NCBI RefSeq assembly: GCF_003390885.1
Contig: NZ_QMEL01000001.1
Coordinates: 310,001 to 374,000 of the forward strand
Reading direction: 5' to 3'
DNA length: 64,000 nucleotides
Source: Pelagibacterium sediminicola
GTDB lineage: Bacteria > Pseudomonadota > Alphaproteobacteria > Rhizobiales > Devosiaceae
Of this stretch, positions 37,406-46,765 are shown one piece after another. Position numbers and translations under genes: made by a program. How positions within the stretch are numbered: the stretch's first letter is position 1; every line of letters starts with the position of its first letter. The notes beneath the pieces are model-generated. The model saw nothing but the letters and a program-made list of their open reading frames with translations, was not told the DNA's origin and did no database searches.

Positions 37406-38089
37406 ATGAACAAACGCCGCCTGCTGATTGTCGATGATGATACCGAACTGCGCGGCGTGCTGCGCGACCAGCTCATGGCCGAAGGCGCGTTTGAGGTGAT
37501 CGAGGCGGGCAGCATCGCCGAGGCGCAGGAACGGGTCGCCGCCGGCCCGCTCGATCTGATGGTGCTCGATGTGGGCCTGCCCGACATGGATGGGCGCGAG
37601 GGCCTGAAGATCATGCGCAACGAAGGGTTTCGCGCCCCCGTCATCATGCTCACCGGGCACGACAGCGAGGCCGACGAGGTGATCGGGCTCCAAAGCGGGG
37701 CCAATGACTATGTCACCAAGCCGTTCCGCCTGCCCATCCTTCTGGCCCGAATCCGCGCCGCGTTGCGCCAGCACGACCAGAGCGAGGACGTGGTCTTTTC
37801 CATCGGCCCCTATGTCTTCCAGCCCGCCGCAAAAACCCTCGAGAGCCAGGATGGTGCCAAGATCCGGCTGACCGACAAGGAAACCTCGATCCTCAAATTC
37901 CTCTACCGGCAGGGGCCCAGGACCATTTCGCGCGATATCCTTTTGTCCGAGGTGTGGGGCTACAACAACCGCGTCACCACCCACACGCTCGAAACCCACA
38001 TCTACCGCCTGCGCCAGAAGATCGAACGCGATCCCTCCAACGCGCGGCTTCTGGTCACCGAGGAGGGCGGTTATCGGCTGGTGCCGTAA
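37406..38089 (+). CDS. cenR: OmpR-family response regulator CenR (OtpR)
   Basis: The 227-residue response regulator has a receiver domain with acidic pocket VDDD, phospho-acceptor Asp55 in LDVGLPDMDG and Lys105 in VTKPF, and a winged-helix output domain (LTDKETSILKFLYRQG, VTTHTLETHIYRLRQKIE). The sequence closely resembles CenR, the essential envelope-control regulator of Caulobacter, and Brucella OtpR. Its histidine kinase is not in this window. A cyclic-nucleotide-binding gene follows, an association I recall for Brucella otpR. Confidence 0.88.
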   Translation: MNKRRLLIVDDDTELRGVLRDQLMAEGAFEVIEAGSIAEAQERVAAGPLDLMVLDVGLPDMDGREGLKIMRNEGFRAPVIMLTGHDSEADEVIGLQSGANDYVTKPFRLPILLARIRAALRQHDQSEDVVFSIGPYVFQPAAKTLESQDGAKIRLTDKETSILKFLYRQGPRTISRDILLSEVWGYNNRVTTHTLETHIYRLRQKIERDPSNARLLVTEEGGYRLVP

Positions 38090-38116
38090 AGCCCGAAGCA
38101 AAGGGGTGTCATCGCG

Positions 38117-38249
38117 CACCCCTCACCCCCAGCCCCTCTCCCTCAAGGGGAGAGGGGGGCTCAAAAGTCGAGACATTCTCAGGGTTTACCCTTCTCCCCT
38201 TGCGGGAGAAGGTGGGCTTTCGCAAAGCGAAAGGTCGGATGAGGGGTGC
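38117..38249. repeat. Repeat family E, Rhizobium-type intergenic mosaic element
   Basis: CACCCCTCACCC at one end and GGATGAGGGGTG at the other bracket two hairpins: CCTCTCCCTCAAGGGGAGAGG and CTTCTCCCCTTGCGGGAGAAGG. This is the common RIME-like element of alphaproteobacteria. It fills the gap between cenR and the next gene; 38250-38367 holds no gene I can support. Confidence 0.85.
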
Positions 38250-38367
38250 TGCGATGCTTGCGAAAGAGTGCTGATGCGCTTTTATCGCCGGAAACCTCCA
38301 AGCCTTTGCCCCCAACACAAATTATGCCAAATATAGCCCTCGCTCAATCGCCTGCGGGGGCAGCATA

Positions 38368-38811
38368 ATGGCATTTGACGAGTCCGGTGCGTTCAGGGCG
38401 CTCGAGCTCTTTGCCGATTTCAACGACGAGCAGATGCGGCTCTTGTCCTTTGCGTCCGAGGCGGTTTCGCTTCGGATGGGGGAAGAGCTGTTTTCCGCCG
38501 GCGCGCCCGCCAATGGCGCTTATGTGCTGGTCGAGGGCCAGCTCGAGGTTTCAGGCGAAGGCGCGGCGGAGGGGTTCGTCATCGAACCGCCGGCGGTGGT
38601 GGGCGAAATGGGGCTGATGCTGGCCCGGCCGCGCGCGCAAACCGTGGTGGCGCGGCGCGCGTCGGAATTGCTGCTGGTGCCGCGCGAGCCGTTCCTCAAG
38701 ATTCTGCGCTCGGACGCCGCGCTTGCTGAATCGGTCGCCAACACGTTGCGCGGGCAACTGGCCGATTATCTCGACCGCGTCACAAAGCTGGCCCCGCGCT
38801 TTTCGGGCTGA
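38368..38811 (+). CDS. Cyclic nucleotide-binding domain protein
   Basis: A 147-residue single-domain protein: an N-terminal helix pair (FADFNDEQMRLLSF), then the CNB beta-roll with LFSAGAPANGAYVLVEGQLEV and VGEMGLMLARPRAQTVVARRASELLLV. The last is the phosphate-binding cassette region, with Arg in the expected area. No DNA-binding HTH follows, so it is not a CRP-type activator. Homologues are annotated as cAMP-dependent kinase regulatory subunits and lie beside otpR in Brucella. It may sense a nucleotide or protein partner and act with CenR, but this is inference. Confidence 0.85.
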   Translation: MAFDESGAFRALELFADFNDEQMRLLSFASEAVSLRMGEELFSAGAPANGAYVLVEGQLEVSGEGAAEGFVIEPPAVVGEMGLMLARPRAQTVVARRASELLLVPREPFLKILRSDAALAESVANTLRGQLADYLDRVTKLAPRFSG

Positions 38812-38950
38812 TTTGTCACCGCGCAGGCCATCCGTGCGACAATTTCCGGCTGGCAAGCGGCGGGCATGAAGCCGAAAAAGACTGCGCGCGAAAAAAATAA
38901 CTGAACGAATTGAACGCCATTCGTATAATTCGTCCAGTAATGAACCGAAA

Positions 38951-39751
38951 TCAGGCAAATTCGACGATGACCGGCACGTGGTCGGAGGGTTTTTCCGACC
39001 AGCCGCGTGCGGATCTCAGGATATGGGCGGCGCGGGCGTGGGCGGCGATGTCGCGGGTCGCCCAGATGTGATCGAGCCGGCGGCCGCGGTCCGAGGCGTT
39101 CCAGTCGCGGGCGCGGTAGCTCCACCAGGAATAGACCTTTTCCTCTATGGGGATGTGCTGGCGCACCAGATCCACCCAGTTGCGCCGCGCCAGCAGCCGG
39201 TCGAGCGCCTCGGTCTCGACGGGCGTGTGGGAGACGACCTTCAGGAGCTGGGCGTGGCTCCAGACGTCGTTGGCGTGCGGGGCGACGTTGAAATCGCCGC
39301 AGATGAGCTGGCCGGAATCAAAGATTAGATCGTCGAACCAGTCCTGCATTTCGGCAAGGAACGAGAGCTTGTGGCGGAATTTGGGGTTGATTTCGGGGTC
39401 GGGCTCATCCCCGCCGGCCGGGATATAGAAATTGTGCACCGTCATCGGGCCGTGCCCCAGATCGAGCCGGGCCGAGACGTGGCGGCTTTCGGGAATGTCG
39501 CAAAAGCCGCGCACGCCGATCTCGTCGAGGGGGTGCCTCGAGACGATCGCCACCCCGTGATAGCCTTTCTGGCCGTGCACCGCCTGATGGGGATAGCCCG
39601 CCTCCGCCAGCGCCTTTGCGGGGAACTGGTCGTTGGTGCACTTGATCTCCTGCAGGCACAGGACATCGGGTGCGTGGTTTTCGAGGAAATCGAGGACGAG
39701 GGGCAGACGGAGCCGGACGGAATTGATGTTCCAGGTGGCAAGAGAGGGCAT
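38951..39751 (-). CDS. xthA: Exodeoxyribonuclease III
   Basis: AP endonuclease and 3'-5' exonuclease of base-excision repair. The 266-residue product has the EEP-fold motifs ATWNINSVRLR, LQEIKC (catalytic Glu35), GYHGVAIVSR, GDFNVAPHANDVW, RRLDHIW and the C-terminal SDHVPV with catalytic His258. The start at 39751 matches the family; the upstream frame to 39955 crosses into lolA and is rejected. Confidence 0.95.
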   Translation of the reverse strand: MPSLATWNINSVRLRLPLVLDFLENHAPDVLCLQEIKCTNDQFPAKALAEAGYPHQAVHGQKGYHGVAIVSRHPLDEIGVRGFCDIPESRHVSARLDLGHGPMTVHNFYIPAGGDEPDPEINPKFRHKLSFLAEMQDWFDDLIFDSGQLICGDFNVAPHANDVWSHAQLLKVVSHTPVETEALDRLLARRNWVDLVRQHIPIEEKVYSWWSYRARDWNASDRGRRLDHIWATRDIAAHARAAHILRSARGWSEKPSDHVPVIVEFA

Positions 39752-39825
39752 GGGGAACTCAAAAGGACTGGAAGAACAACGGCTCCCCTTATCCCCGAGC
39801 GGTCCCCGCGCGTAAACCCCCCTGG

Positions 39826-40455
39826 CTATTGCGGGGCGTCGACCGAGCGGTAGGTGGGGTCGATATAGAAATAATTGTCGGGGATTTCGACGTTCTTTTC
39901 GGTCTCCTGGATCGAAAAGGTGGTTTCGATCCCCGAGGGCTCGATCAGGCTCCACTGCACGAGGTCGAGCGTTTCCCGGTCAAAGATCAGCGAGACCTGA
40001 ACGGTGCCGATCGGGCTGTCGTCGGTGATCATCACCGCCACGTGGGTTTCGCTCGTCACCACGTCCGAAAGGTTGGAATTGATGAGCGAAACTTCGTCGC
40101 CCAGAAACTGGCGCAGGGGCACGTGGTCCTGGGCGTAGGCGTATTGGGTGCGCTCCTGCCGGTCGATGACGTAAAAGCCGCGGCCTTGCGAGATGATCTC
40201 CTCGCGGGAGGGCGGAGCGTAGCGGAAGCGCACGAAATTGGGGCGCTTCAAAAAGAACGTGCCCTCGACCTGCCCGCCCTGGCTGTCGATCTGGACGAAC
40301 CGCCCGGCCATCGAGCGGATGGCGGTGTTGTGGTCGGAAATTTCCTGGAGGAGAAATTCTTCTTCCACGGTCAGCGCGCGGGTCTGCGCCGCCGCGGGCA
40401 GGGCGGGCGCGAGCGCTGCAACGAGCGCGACAAGAAAAGCTGCGAGCCGAATCAT
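39826..40455 (-). CDS. lolA: Outer-membrane lipoprotein carrier protein LolA family
   Basis: Periplasmic carrier that shuttles lipoproteins from LolCDE to the outer membrane. The 209-residue product has a classic signal peptide ending PALPAAAQ and a LolA fold (GRFVQIDSQGGQVEGTFFLKRPNFVRFRY). The ftsK-lolA-xthA order is conserved in alphaproteobacteria and supports the call. ATG at 40455 gives a clean signal peptide; the 16-codon extension is unlikely. Confidence 0.88.
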   Translation of the reverse strand: MIRLAAFLVALVAALAPALPAAAQTRALTVEEEFLLQEISDHNTAIRSMAGRFVQIDSQGGQVEGTFFLKRPNFVRFRYAPPSREEIISQGRGFYVIDRQERTQYAYAQDHVPLRQFLGDEVSLINSNLSDVVTSETHVAVMITDDSPIGTVQVSLIFDRETLDLVQWSLIEPSGIETTFSIQETEKNVEIPDNYFYIDPTYRSVDAPQ

Positions 40456-40540
40456 CAAGGCGTCTCCAAAACGGTCCAAAGGCACTCTGCCCCTTAACGG
40501 CACCCGATAAAACCCGATTGCGGCAAGAGTTTAGCCTTTA

Positions 40541-40710
40541 GATCGTTTCAGGTTTTGACGGAAACGATCGGCTTGTCTCTGCCGCTATCCCGGGCTCGAC
40601 CCGGGATCCACAGCGAACCATCCAACACGGCGGAGTTTGCAGCATGGGCCCGGGCTTTGGCCGGGGCAGCAAAGGGAGCTTGAGGCTGATTCCGTCAAAA
40701 CAGAAGCTCC
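40541..40710 (-). repeat. Intergenic repeat family B, copy 2
   Basis: Inverted copy of 9271-9440, sharing the GATCGTTTC hairpin, GACAAGCCGATCG, ATCCCGGGTCGAGCCCGGGAT, CCATGCTGCAAA and TGCCTCAAGCTCC-type blocks in the same order, at roughly 80-90 percent identity by eye. With the adjacent family C copy it fills the lolA-ftsK gap. Confidence 0.85.
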
Positions 40711-40722
40711 AAGTTTTTGATT

Positions 40723-40773
40723 TATCGCGTTTCCGAACCGAATAAGTGGTGCCCACTTATTCTGGAAACGCTC
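40723..40773 (+). repeat. Repeat family C hairpin, copy 3
   Basis: TATCGCGTTTCCGAACCG, then ATAAGTGG/CCACTTAT, then CTGGAAACGCTC. Its end overlaps the ftsK stop codon, so it may form the 3' end hairpin of the ftsK transcript. Confidence 0.8.
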
Positions 40774-43339
40774 AATAGCCGTCCGCATTATCCCCCACCA
40801 GCACCTCGCGCTTGCCGGCGTGGTTGGCGGGCGAGATGATGCCCTCCTGCTCCATGCGCTCGATGAGGGTTGCCGCCTTGTTGTAGCCGACCGAGAGGCG
40901 GCGCTGGATATAGGAGGTCGAGGCCTTCTTGTCGTTGAGGACGATATTGACGGCGCGGTCGTAAAGTTCGTCCCCCGAGCCGGAAAAATCGCCGTCCTCG
41001 TCAAAGCCGCCCACCTGGCCGTCTTCGTCCTCGTCGGTGATCGAATCGAGATATTCGGGCGTGCCCTGCGACTTGAGATGGCCCACGATGTCCTCGACCT
41101 CGTTGTCGGCCACAAACGCGCCGTGCAGGCGCTTGATGCGCCCGCCGCCCGCCATATAGAGCATGTCGCCATTGCCAAGGAGCTGTTCGGCGCCCTGTTC
41201 GCCCAGAATGGTGCGGCTGTCGATCTTGGAGGTCACCTGGAAGGAGACGCGGGTGGGGAAATTGGCCTTGACCGTCCCGGTGATGACGTCGACCGAGGGG
41301 CGCTGGGTGGCCATGATGAGATGGATGCCGGCGGCGCGGGCCATCTGGGCGAGCCGCTGGATGGCGCCTTCGATGTCCTTGCCCGCCACCATCATGAGAT
41401 CGGCCATCTCGTCGACGATGACGACGATATAGGGGAGCGGTTCGAGATCGAACTCCTCGCTTTCAAAGATCGCCTCGCCCGTCTCGCGGTCGAACCCGGT
41501 CTGCACCGTGCGCGTGATGGCCTCACCCTTGGCGGCGGCCTCGGCGACGCGGGCGTTGAACCCGTCGATATTGCGCACCCCGACCTTGCTCATCTTCTTG
41601 TAGCGGTCTTCCATCTCGCGCACGGCCCATTTGAGCGCGACGACGGCCTTGGAGGGATCGGTGACGACCGGGGTCAGAAGGTGGGGGATGCCGTCATAGA
41701 CCGAAAGCTCGAGCATCTTGGGATCGATCATGATCAGGCGGCACTGCTCGGGGGGCATCTTGTAGAGCAGCGAAAGGATCATGGTGTTGATCCCCACCGA
41801 CTTGCCCGAGCCGGTGGTGCCGGCGATGAGCAGGTGCGGCATGCGCGCCAGATCGACGATGATCGGCTCCCCGCCGATGGTCTTGCCAAGGCAGATGGGC
41901 AGCTTGGCCTTGGCCTTTTCATAGTCCGCCGAGGCCAGAAGCTCGCGCAGAAAGACCGTTTCGCGCGTCTTGTTGGGCAATTCGATGCCGATGGCGTTGC
42001 GGCCCGGCACGACGGCGACGCGCGCGGAAATGGCGCTCATCGAGCGCGCGATGTCGTCGGCAAGCGAAATGACGCGGCTCGATTTGATGCCCGGGGCGGG
42101 TTCGAGCTCGTAAAGGGTGACGACCGGGCCGGGCCGGACGTTGATGATGTCGCCCTTGACGCCGAAATCCTCGAGCACGCCTTCGAGCTGCTTGGCGTTG
42201 TCCTCGAGCGCATGGGGATGATGTTCGGCAGGGAGCTGGCTGGCGCAGGGCGCGGCCAGCAGATCGAGGGGCGGCAGGGCAAAGCCGTCGGCGGGCAGGA
42301 GCGACCCTTGCGCCTCGCGGGCGCCGCGCCGCGAGGGCGCGGGGCGGGGGGCGGGGGCCGCGACGCGCGGGCTCGCGGGCCGGTGCTCCTCGACGATGAG
42401 GCGCGCGATGTCGTCGTCATCGGGCTCCTCGTAGTCGGCGTAATCCTCGTCGTCCTCGAACCGGTCTTTGGGGATATGGGCAAAGCCGGGCTCGCGGCGG
42501 GTTTTTTCCGGGGGGGCGATGGCGCGGTCGAGCTGGGGCTCGAAATCGGCGTTCTTCCAGCTTTCGCGCGGATCGGGCGCGGCGCGGCGCGCCGTCAGGA
42601 CGCGCTTCAAAAAGCCCTTGAGCGCATAGCCGGTGTGGGCGAGATAGCCCAGAACGAGGGCGCCGAACCCGGCGCGGTCCTCATCGTCCCCGGCGGCGCG
42701 CTCGGGTTCGGGGATAGCGCGGGCCGCGGGCCGGGCGGCGCGTTTGGCGGGAGCGGGCGGTTCGGCCTCGAGTGGGGGCCGGGTGCGGGCCGAAAGCCAG
42801 ATCAGCCCCAGGGATGGCAGGGCCAGAAAACCGCCCAGCAGCACCGCGCCGAACCCTTGCGGGGGGTGGCCGAGCAGGAGCGTGAAAAGCCCGGTGAACC
42901 CGGTTCCGGCAAACCCGCCCAGCCCAAGGGGCAGGGGCCAGCTCTGCGGGGTGGGGAAACAGGCGAAAAAGCCGGTGGCGATCGCGGTTCCGGCCAGCCA
43001 GCCCATCGTGCGCAGGCCCATATAGGCGGGCGGCTGGCGGCGAATCAGCGAGAGCGCCCAGACCAGCGGGGGCACGAGCATCGCGAGGGCGGCAAGCCCC
43101 AGGAACTGGAAGGCGAGATCGGCAAAGACCGCGCCGGGAAAGCCGAGCCAGTTTCCGGGGGTCTTGTCGGTGGCGTAGGACAGGCTCGGATCGTCGACCG
43201 ACCAGCTTGCCAGGGCCACGAGCGCCAGAAGGCACAGGACGGCGATGACGGTGCCGGCGAGACGCAGCGGAATGGCAATCGAGAGCACCGGGGCCGCGCC
43301 GTGCCGCTCGTCAAGGTGCGAAGACGGATTGAGGGTCAT
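40772..43339 (-). CDS. ftsK: DNA translocase FtsK
   Basis: Septal DNA pump that clears the terminus and activates XerCD at dif. The 855-residue product has four predicted membrane segments in the first 180 residues, a Pro/Ala/acidic linker, the alpha-beta motor with Walker [11 protein letters not shown] and Walker [13 protein letters not shown], and a C-terminal winged-helix gamma domain ([22 protein letters not shown]) that reads KOPS. A near-CtrA box lies 55 bases upstream. Confidence 0.97.
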   Translation of the reverse strand: MTLNPSSHLDERHGAAPVLSIAIPLRLAGTVIAVLCLLALVALASWSVDDPSLSYATDKTPGNWLGFPGAVFADLAFQFLGLAALAMLVPPLVWALSLIRRQPPAYMGLRTMGWLAGTAIATGFFACFPTPQSWPLPLGLGGFAGTGFTGLFTLLLGHPPQGFGAVLLGGFLALPSLGLIWLSARTRPPLEAEPPAPAKRAARPAARAIPEPERAAGDDEDRAGFGALVLGYLAHTGYALKGFLKRVLTARRAAPDPRESWKNADFEPQLDRAIAPPEKTRREPGFAHIPKDRFEDDEDYADYEEPDDDDIARLIVEEHRPASPRVAAPAPRPAPSRRGAREAQGSLLPADGFALPPLDLLAAPCASQLPAEHHPHALEDNAKQLEGVLEDFGVKGDIINVRPGPVVTLYELEPAPGIKSSRVISLADDIARSMSAISARVAVVPGRNAIGIELPNKTRETVFLRELLASADYEKAKAKLPICLGKTIGGEPIIVDLARMPHLLIAGTTGSGKSVGINTMILSLLYKMPPEQCRLIMIDPKMLELSVYDGIPHLLTPVVTDPSKAVVALKWAVREMEDRYKKMSKVGVRNIDGFNARVAEAAAKGEAITRTVQTGFDRETGEAIFESEEFDLEPLPYIVVIVDEMADLMMVAGKDIEGAIQRLAQMARAAGIHLIMATQRPSVDVITGTVKANFPTRVSFQVTSKIDSRTILGEQGAEQLLGNGDMLYMAGGGRIKRLHGAFVADNEVEDIVGHLKSQGTPEYLDSITDEDEDGQVGGFDEDGDFSGSGDELYDRAVNIVLNDKKASTSYIQRRLSVGYNKAATLIERMEQEGIISPANHAGKREVLVGDNADGY

Positions 43340-43394
43340 GAAGAAAGCCGAGCCTTGAACGCAATACTTTGGGCCCGAGCCTAGCGGCCTATGG

Positions 43395-43410
43395 TTAACC
43401 CCCGCTTAGC
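43395..43410. promoter_or_regulatory. Near-consensus CtrA box upstream of ftsK
   Basis: TTAACCCCCGCTTAGC fits TTAA-N7-TTAAC with one mismatch and contains ATGGTTAA just at its edge (43391-43398), the complement of the TTAACCAT half motif. It lies 56-71 bases upstream of the ftsK start. Confidence 0.45.
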
Positions 43411-43435
43411 GCCGAAAGGGAAAATCGCGATAATG

Positions 43436-43470
43436 GAAAAAGGGGGTACGGTCGCCATCGCACCCCCTTC
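43436..43470 (-). terminator. Terminator of amtB (minus strand)
   Basis: Reading the minus strand, AAGGGGGT pairs with ACCCCCTT across a 14-nt loop and is followed by TTTCC. It lies 63 bases beyond the amtB stop and before the ftsK promoter. Confidence 0.75.
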
Positions 43471-43532
43471 TTCCCTCGTCGTCACCCGGGCTGAACGACA
43501 AACCGGCAATTCAGCCCTTGGGCCCTCCCGGC

Positions 43533-44882
43533 TTAGAATTCGGGATAGGCCTCGACGCCGATCTCGGCCTTGTCGAGCCCGAGCGCCTCGTCGTCCGCCG
43601 AGGGCCTGAGGCCCATCGTGAGCTTGAGCGCGAACCAGATGGCGGCGCTGACGCTGAAGGTAAAGAGCCCCACGATGGCGATCCCGCCGATCTGGGCGCC
43701 GATCGTAGCGTCCGGATTGGTCAATACCACGACGATCGTGCCCCAGATGCCGGCAAAAAGGTGGACGGGGATCGCGCCCACCACGTCATCGATCCTGAGC
43801 CTGTCGAGAAGCGGCACGGTAAAGACGACGATGACGCCCCCCACCGCGCCGATGAGCGATGCGGTGCCAAGGCCGGGGTAAAGGGGTTCGGCGGTGATCG
43901 AAACCAGCCCCGCCAGCGCCCCGTTGAGGACGAAGGTCAGATCGGTCTTGCCATAAACGAGCATGGTAAGGATCAGCGCCGTGATCGCCCCTCCGGCGGC
44001 GGCGGCGTTGGTGTTGGCCATCACCCGTCCCACATCGGCGATGTCGCCCACCGAGCCGATGGCGAGCTGGGAGGCGCCGTTGAACCCGAACCAGCCCATC
44101 CACAGGATGAACATGCCCAGGGTCGCCAGCGGCATGTTCGAACCGGGTATGGCGTTGACGGTGCCATCGGGGTTGTACTTTCCATTGCGCGCGCCAAGCA
44201 CCAGTGCCCCGGCCAGCGCCGCCCAGCCGCCCACGGAATGGACGGTGGTCGAGCCGGCAAAGTCGGAAAAACCCCATGCCGAGGACAAAAATCCCCCACC
44301 CCAGTGCCAGGCGGCCTGGATGGGGTAGATGAGTCCGGTAAGGATAAAGACAAAGACAAGGAAGGGAGACAGTCTTATGCGCTCGGCCACGGTCCCCGAA
44401 ACGATCGAGGCGGCGGTCGCGCAGAACATCACCTGGAAGAAAAAGTCCGAGGAAACCGTTGCATAGGAAAGATCGGCCTCACTGGCGGCCAGCCCCACGG
44501 GCTCGAGTACGGCAATGCCAAAGCCGCCGAGCAGCCCCGGCACCAGCCACTGATCGCCCGGATACATCATCTTGTAGCCGATGAGGTAATAGACGATCGA
44601 GACCAGCCCATACATGGCGACGTTCTTCAAGAGTTGCATCGAGACGTTCTTGGAGCGCACCAGCCCCGATTCGAGCATGGCGAAACCGGCCGCCATCCAC
44701 ATGACCAGAATGCCGCCCAGCACCATGATAAAACTGTCGAGGATGTATTTGACGGCAATGGGCACCTCGGGGATGGCGGTCTCTCCCGCTATTGCCCCGT
44801 CCTGACCCAGCGCGGGGAGCGCGGCGGACAGGCTCGCCAGCGCCGCGAAGACGAGGGGTTTGAAAATTGGGAACGCAGTCAT
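43533..44882 (-). CDS. amtB: Ammonium transporter Amt
   Basis: Trimeric ammonia channel. The 449-residue product has a cleavable signal peptide (ends ALPALGQ), about eleven membrane segments, and the family signature DFAGSTTVHSVGGWAALAG. It starts 27 bases after the glnK stop, so glnK-amtB is one operon; GlnK would plug the channel when nitrogen is plentiful. Confidence 0.95.
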   Translation of the reverse strand: MTAFPIFKPLVFAALASLSAALPALGQDGAIAGETAIPEVPIAVKYILDSFIMVLGGILVMWMAAGFAMLESGLVRSKNVSMQLLKNVAMYGLVSIVYYLIGYKMMYPGDQWLVPGLLGGFGIAVLEPVGLAASEADLSYATVSSDFFFQVMFCATAASIVSGTVAERIRLSPFLVFVFILTGLIYPIQAAWHWGGGFLSSAWGFSDFAGSTTVHSVGGWAALAGALVLGARNGKYNPDGTVNAIPGSNMPLATLGMFILWMGWFGFNGASQLAIGSVGDIADVGRVMANTNAAAAGGAITALILTMLVYGKTDLTFVLNGALAGLVSITAEPLYPGLGTASLIGAVGGVIVVFTVPLLDRLRIDDVVGAIPVHLFAGIWGTIVVVLTNPDATIGAQIGGIAIVGLFTFSVSAAIWFALKLTMGLRPSADDEALGLDKAEIGVEAYPEF

Positions 44883-44909
44883 TGGTTTTCTCCTGTTTAT
44901 GCGCCGCGC

Positions 44910-45248
44910 CTAGAGGGCCTCGGTCCCGGTCTCGCCGGTGCGGATGCGGATGGCGTGTTCGAGATCGAGGAGAAAAATCTTGCCGTCCCCGATGCGGCCC
45001 GTGCGGGCCGCCTCCACGACGGCGCCGGCGACCGCATCGGCCCGGGCGGCGTCGAGGGCGATCTCGATTTTGAGCTTGGGCAGGAAATGGACGGCGTATT
45101 CGGTTCCCCGATAGATTTCGGCGTGGCCCTTCTGGCGCCCGTATCCCTTGACTTCCGTGACGGTCATGCCGTGCACGTCGAGCGAGTTGAGCGCCTGGCG
45201 GACCTCTTCGAGCCGGGATGGCTTGATGATTGCGACAAGCAGTTTCAT
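44910..45248 (-). CDS. glnK: PII nitrogen regulatory protein GlnK
   Basis: Trimeric nitrogen sensor. The 112-residue product starts MKLLVAIIKPSRLEEVR, has the T-loop YGRQKGHAEIYRGTEY with the uridylylated Tyr51, and ends with the GDGKIFLLDLEHAIRIRTGE ATP/2-oxoglutarate-binding stretch. Location directly before amtB marks it as GlnK rather than GlnB. A sigma-54-like promoter lies upstream. ATG at 45248 follows GGAAAGGAGC. Confidence 0.95.
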   Translation of the reverse strand: MKLLVAIIKPSRLEEVRQALNSLDVHGMTVTEVKGYGRQKGHAEIYRGTEYAVHFLPKLKIEIALDAARADAVAGAVVEAARTGRIGDGKIFLLDLEHAIRIRTGETGTEAL

Positions 45249-45290
45249 GGGTGCTCCTTTCCGATTGCACACCTGATGCCGGTTTACCGA

Positions 45291-45306
45291 CTCAAGCGCC
45301 GTGCCA
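45291..45306 (-). promoter_or_regulatory. Sigma-54-like promoter of glnK-amtB
   Basis: On the minus strand TGGCACGGCGCTTGAG matches the -24 element TGGCAC exactly with correct spacing to a TTG at -12; the conserved GC at -12 reads GA. Distance to the glnK start (about 43 bases) and known NtrC control of glnK-amtB support it, but the mismatch is in a key base. Confidence 0.45.
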
Positions 45307-45547
45307 AACGGAAACCCGCCCTTTAAATGCCTGAAACCGAAAGGATAATTCTGCCGATACCGCGCTTGGCCGGTGGCAAGCATGGTCATTGATGCCTAAA
45401 AAGAGGGCAACGAATGCAGGTTTGGCGCGGAAATGCTCAATAAATTCGCATGCGGCTGCGTTCGGAGGTGATGCGGCAAAGCGGGGGCTTGTTCCAGCGC
45501 CATCGGGGTGGGAAGGTTGACGACCAGACGCGTGACGGAGACGGAAA

Positions 45548-46756
45548 ATGGCGGCGCATACCCATGATGTGATCGTTGTCGGGGGGGGACCGGTGGGGCT
45601 TTCGCTCGGGGTCGCGCTCACCCGGTTCGCGCCGGGGATCAGGGTTGCGCTGGTCGACCGGCGCCCGATGAGCGTGCCCAGGGACGCCCGCGCTTCGGCG
45701 ATTGCCAGCGGCGTTCAGCGCATGTTTGCGACAATGGGGGTCTGGGACGGCATGGCGGATAAGGCCAATCCGGTCATGGCTATGAAGATTACCGATTCGG
45801 GGGGCGGCGATATCGCCCGGCCGGTGTTTCTGACCTTCGGGGAGGAGAGTGAAGCGGGGGCCCCGATCGCCCATATGGTGCCCAATGCTGCAAGCGCCCC
45901 CGTGCTGATCGCCGCCGCCGGGGACATCGATATCGTCGAGCCCGGGGTTGTCACGGGGTTTTCAGGTGCGGGACGTCTGGCCGAGATAACGCTTGAGGAC
46001 GGGCGCGCCTATGCCGCCCCGCTCGTCGTTGCCGCCGATGGCGGGCAATCGGGGCTGCGCAAGCTTACCGGTATCGGCGTGTTTGCCCATGATTACCGGC
46101 AGGCGGGGATCGTCACCAATATCGCCCATTCCGAACCCCATGAAGACACGGCCTTCGAGCATTTCCGCCCCGCCGGACCTTTCGCCTCGCTGCCGCTCAA
46201 GGGCAATTTTTCCTCGCTGGTCTGGGCCGAAGAGGCCGAAAAGGCGGCGGCCTACGTAAAGATGGCGCCCGCCGATCTCGCCCCGGTCATCGAGGCGGTG
46301 ATGGGGGCAAGCCTTGGACGGGTGGAGATTGTCGATATCGTCCAGTCCTTCCCCTTGCGGCTTTCGATCGCGCGCCGGTTCATCGCTCCAAGGCTGGCGC
46401 TGGTGGGGGACGCCGCCCATGTGGTGCATCCGCTGGCCGGGCAGGGGCTCAATCTGGGATTGAAGGACGTGGCGGTCCTGGCCGAAGCCGTTCTCGATGC
46501 GATGCGGCTCGGGCTCGACCACGGCGCGCCCGACGTTCTGGCGCGCTACGAGCGTGCGCGCGCGTTCGATACCGGGCTGATGGCGGCGGCGACCGACGGG
46601 CTCAACCGGCTTTTTTCCAACGATCAGGCGCCGATCCGCGCCCTGCGCGATTTCGGGCTGTCGCTGGTCGAGCGGGCCGGGCCGTTGAAATCGGCGATCA
46701 TCGATCACGCTGCGGGGCGTGGCGGCGCCCGGCTCTTGAGGGGTATTCCGCTCTGA
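45548..46756 (+). CDS. UbiH/UbiF/COQ6-family FAD-dependent hydroxylase
   Basis: Flavoprotein monooxygenase, probably hydroxylating a ring position in ubiquinone synthesis. The 402-residue product has the FAD-binding VVGGGPVGLSLG at about 10-21, the second FAD motif GDAAHVVHPLAGQGLNLGLKD near 287-307, and the VVAADGGQSGLRK motif near 160. Which ring carbon is hydroxylated cannot be assigned from sequence. ATG at 45548 has GACGGAGACGG upstream. It is convergent with the Trm112 operon. Confidence 0.9.
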   Translation: MAAHTHDVIVVGGGPVGLSLGVALTRFAPGIRVALVDRRPMSVPRDARASAIASGVQRMFATMGVWDGMADKANPVMAMKITDSGGGDIARPVFLTFGEESEAGAPIAHMVPNAASAPVLIAAAGDIDIVEPGVVTGFSGAGRLAEITLEDGRAYAAPLVVAADGGQSGLRKLTGIGVFAHDYRQAGIVTNIAHSEPHEDTAFEHFRPAGPFASLPLKGNFSSLVWAEEAEKAAAYVKMAPADLAPVIEAVMGASLGRVEIVDIVQSFPLRLSIARRFIAPRLALVGDAAHVVHPLAGQGLNLGLKDVAVLAEAVLDAMRLGLDHGAPDVLARYERARAFDTGLMAAATDGLNRLFSNDQAPIRALRDFGLSLVERAGPLKSAIIDHAAGRGGARLLRGIPL

Positions 46757-46765
46757 GGGGTGCGT

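Noticed and set aside
38880-38938. AT-rich stretch with TATAAT near 38929 as a promoter
   Set aside because: No -35 at workable distance and no gene on that strand starts there.
40820-43384. An 854-codon open frame antisense to ftsK
   Set aside because: Antisense shadow of a GC-rich gene with extreme Gly/Asp/Arg bias; FtsK on the other strand has full domain support.
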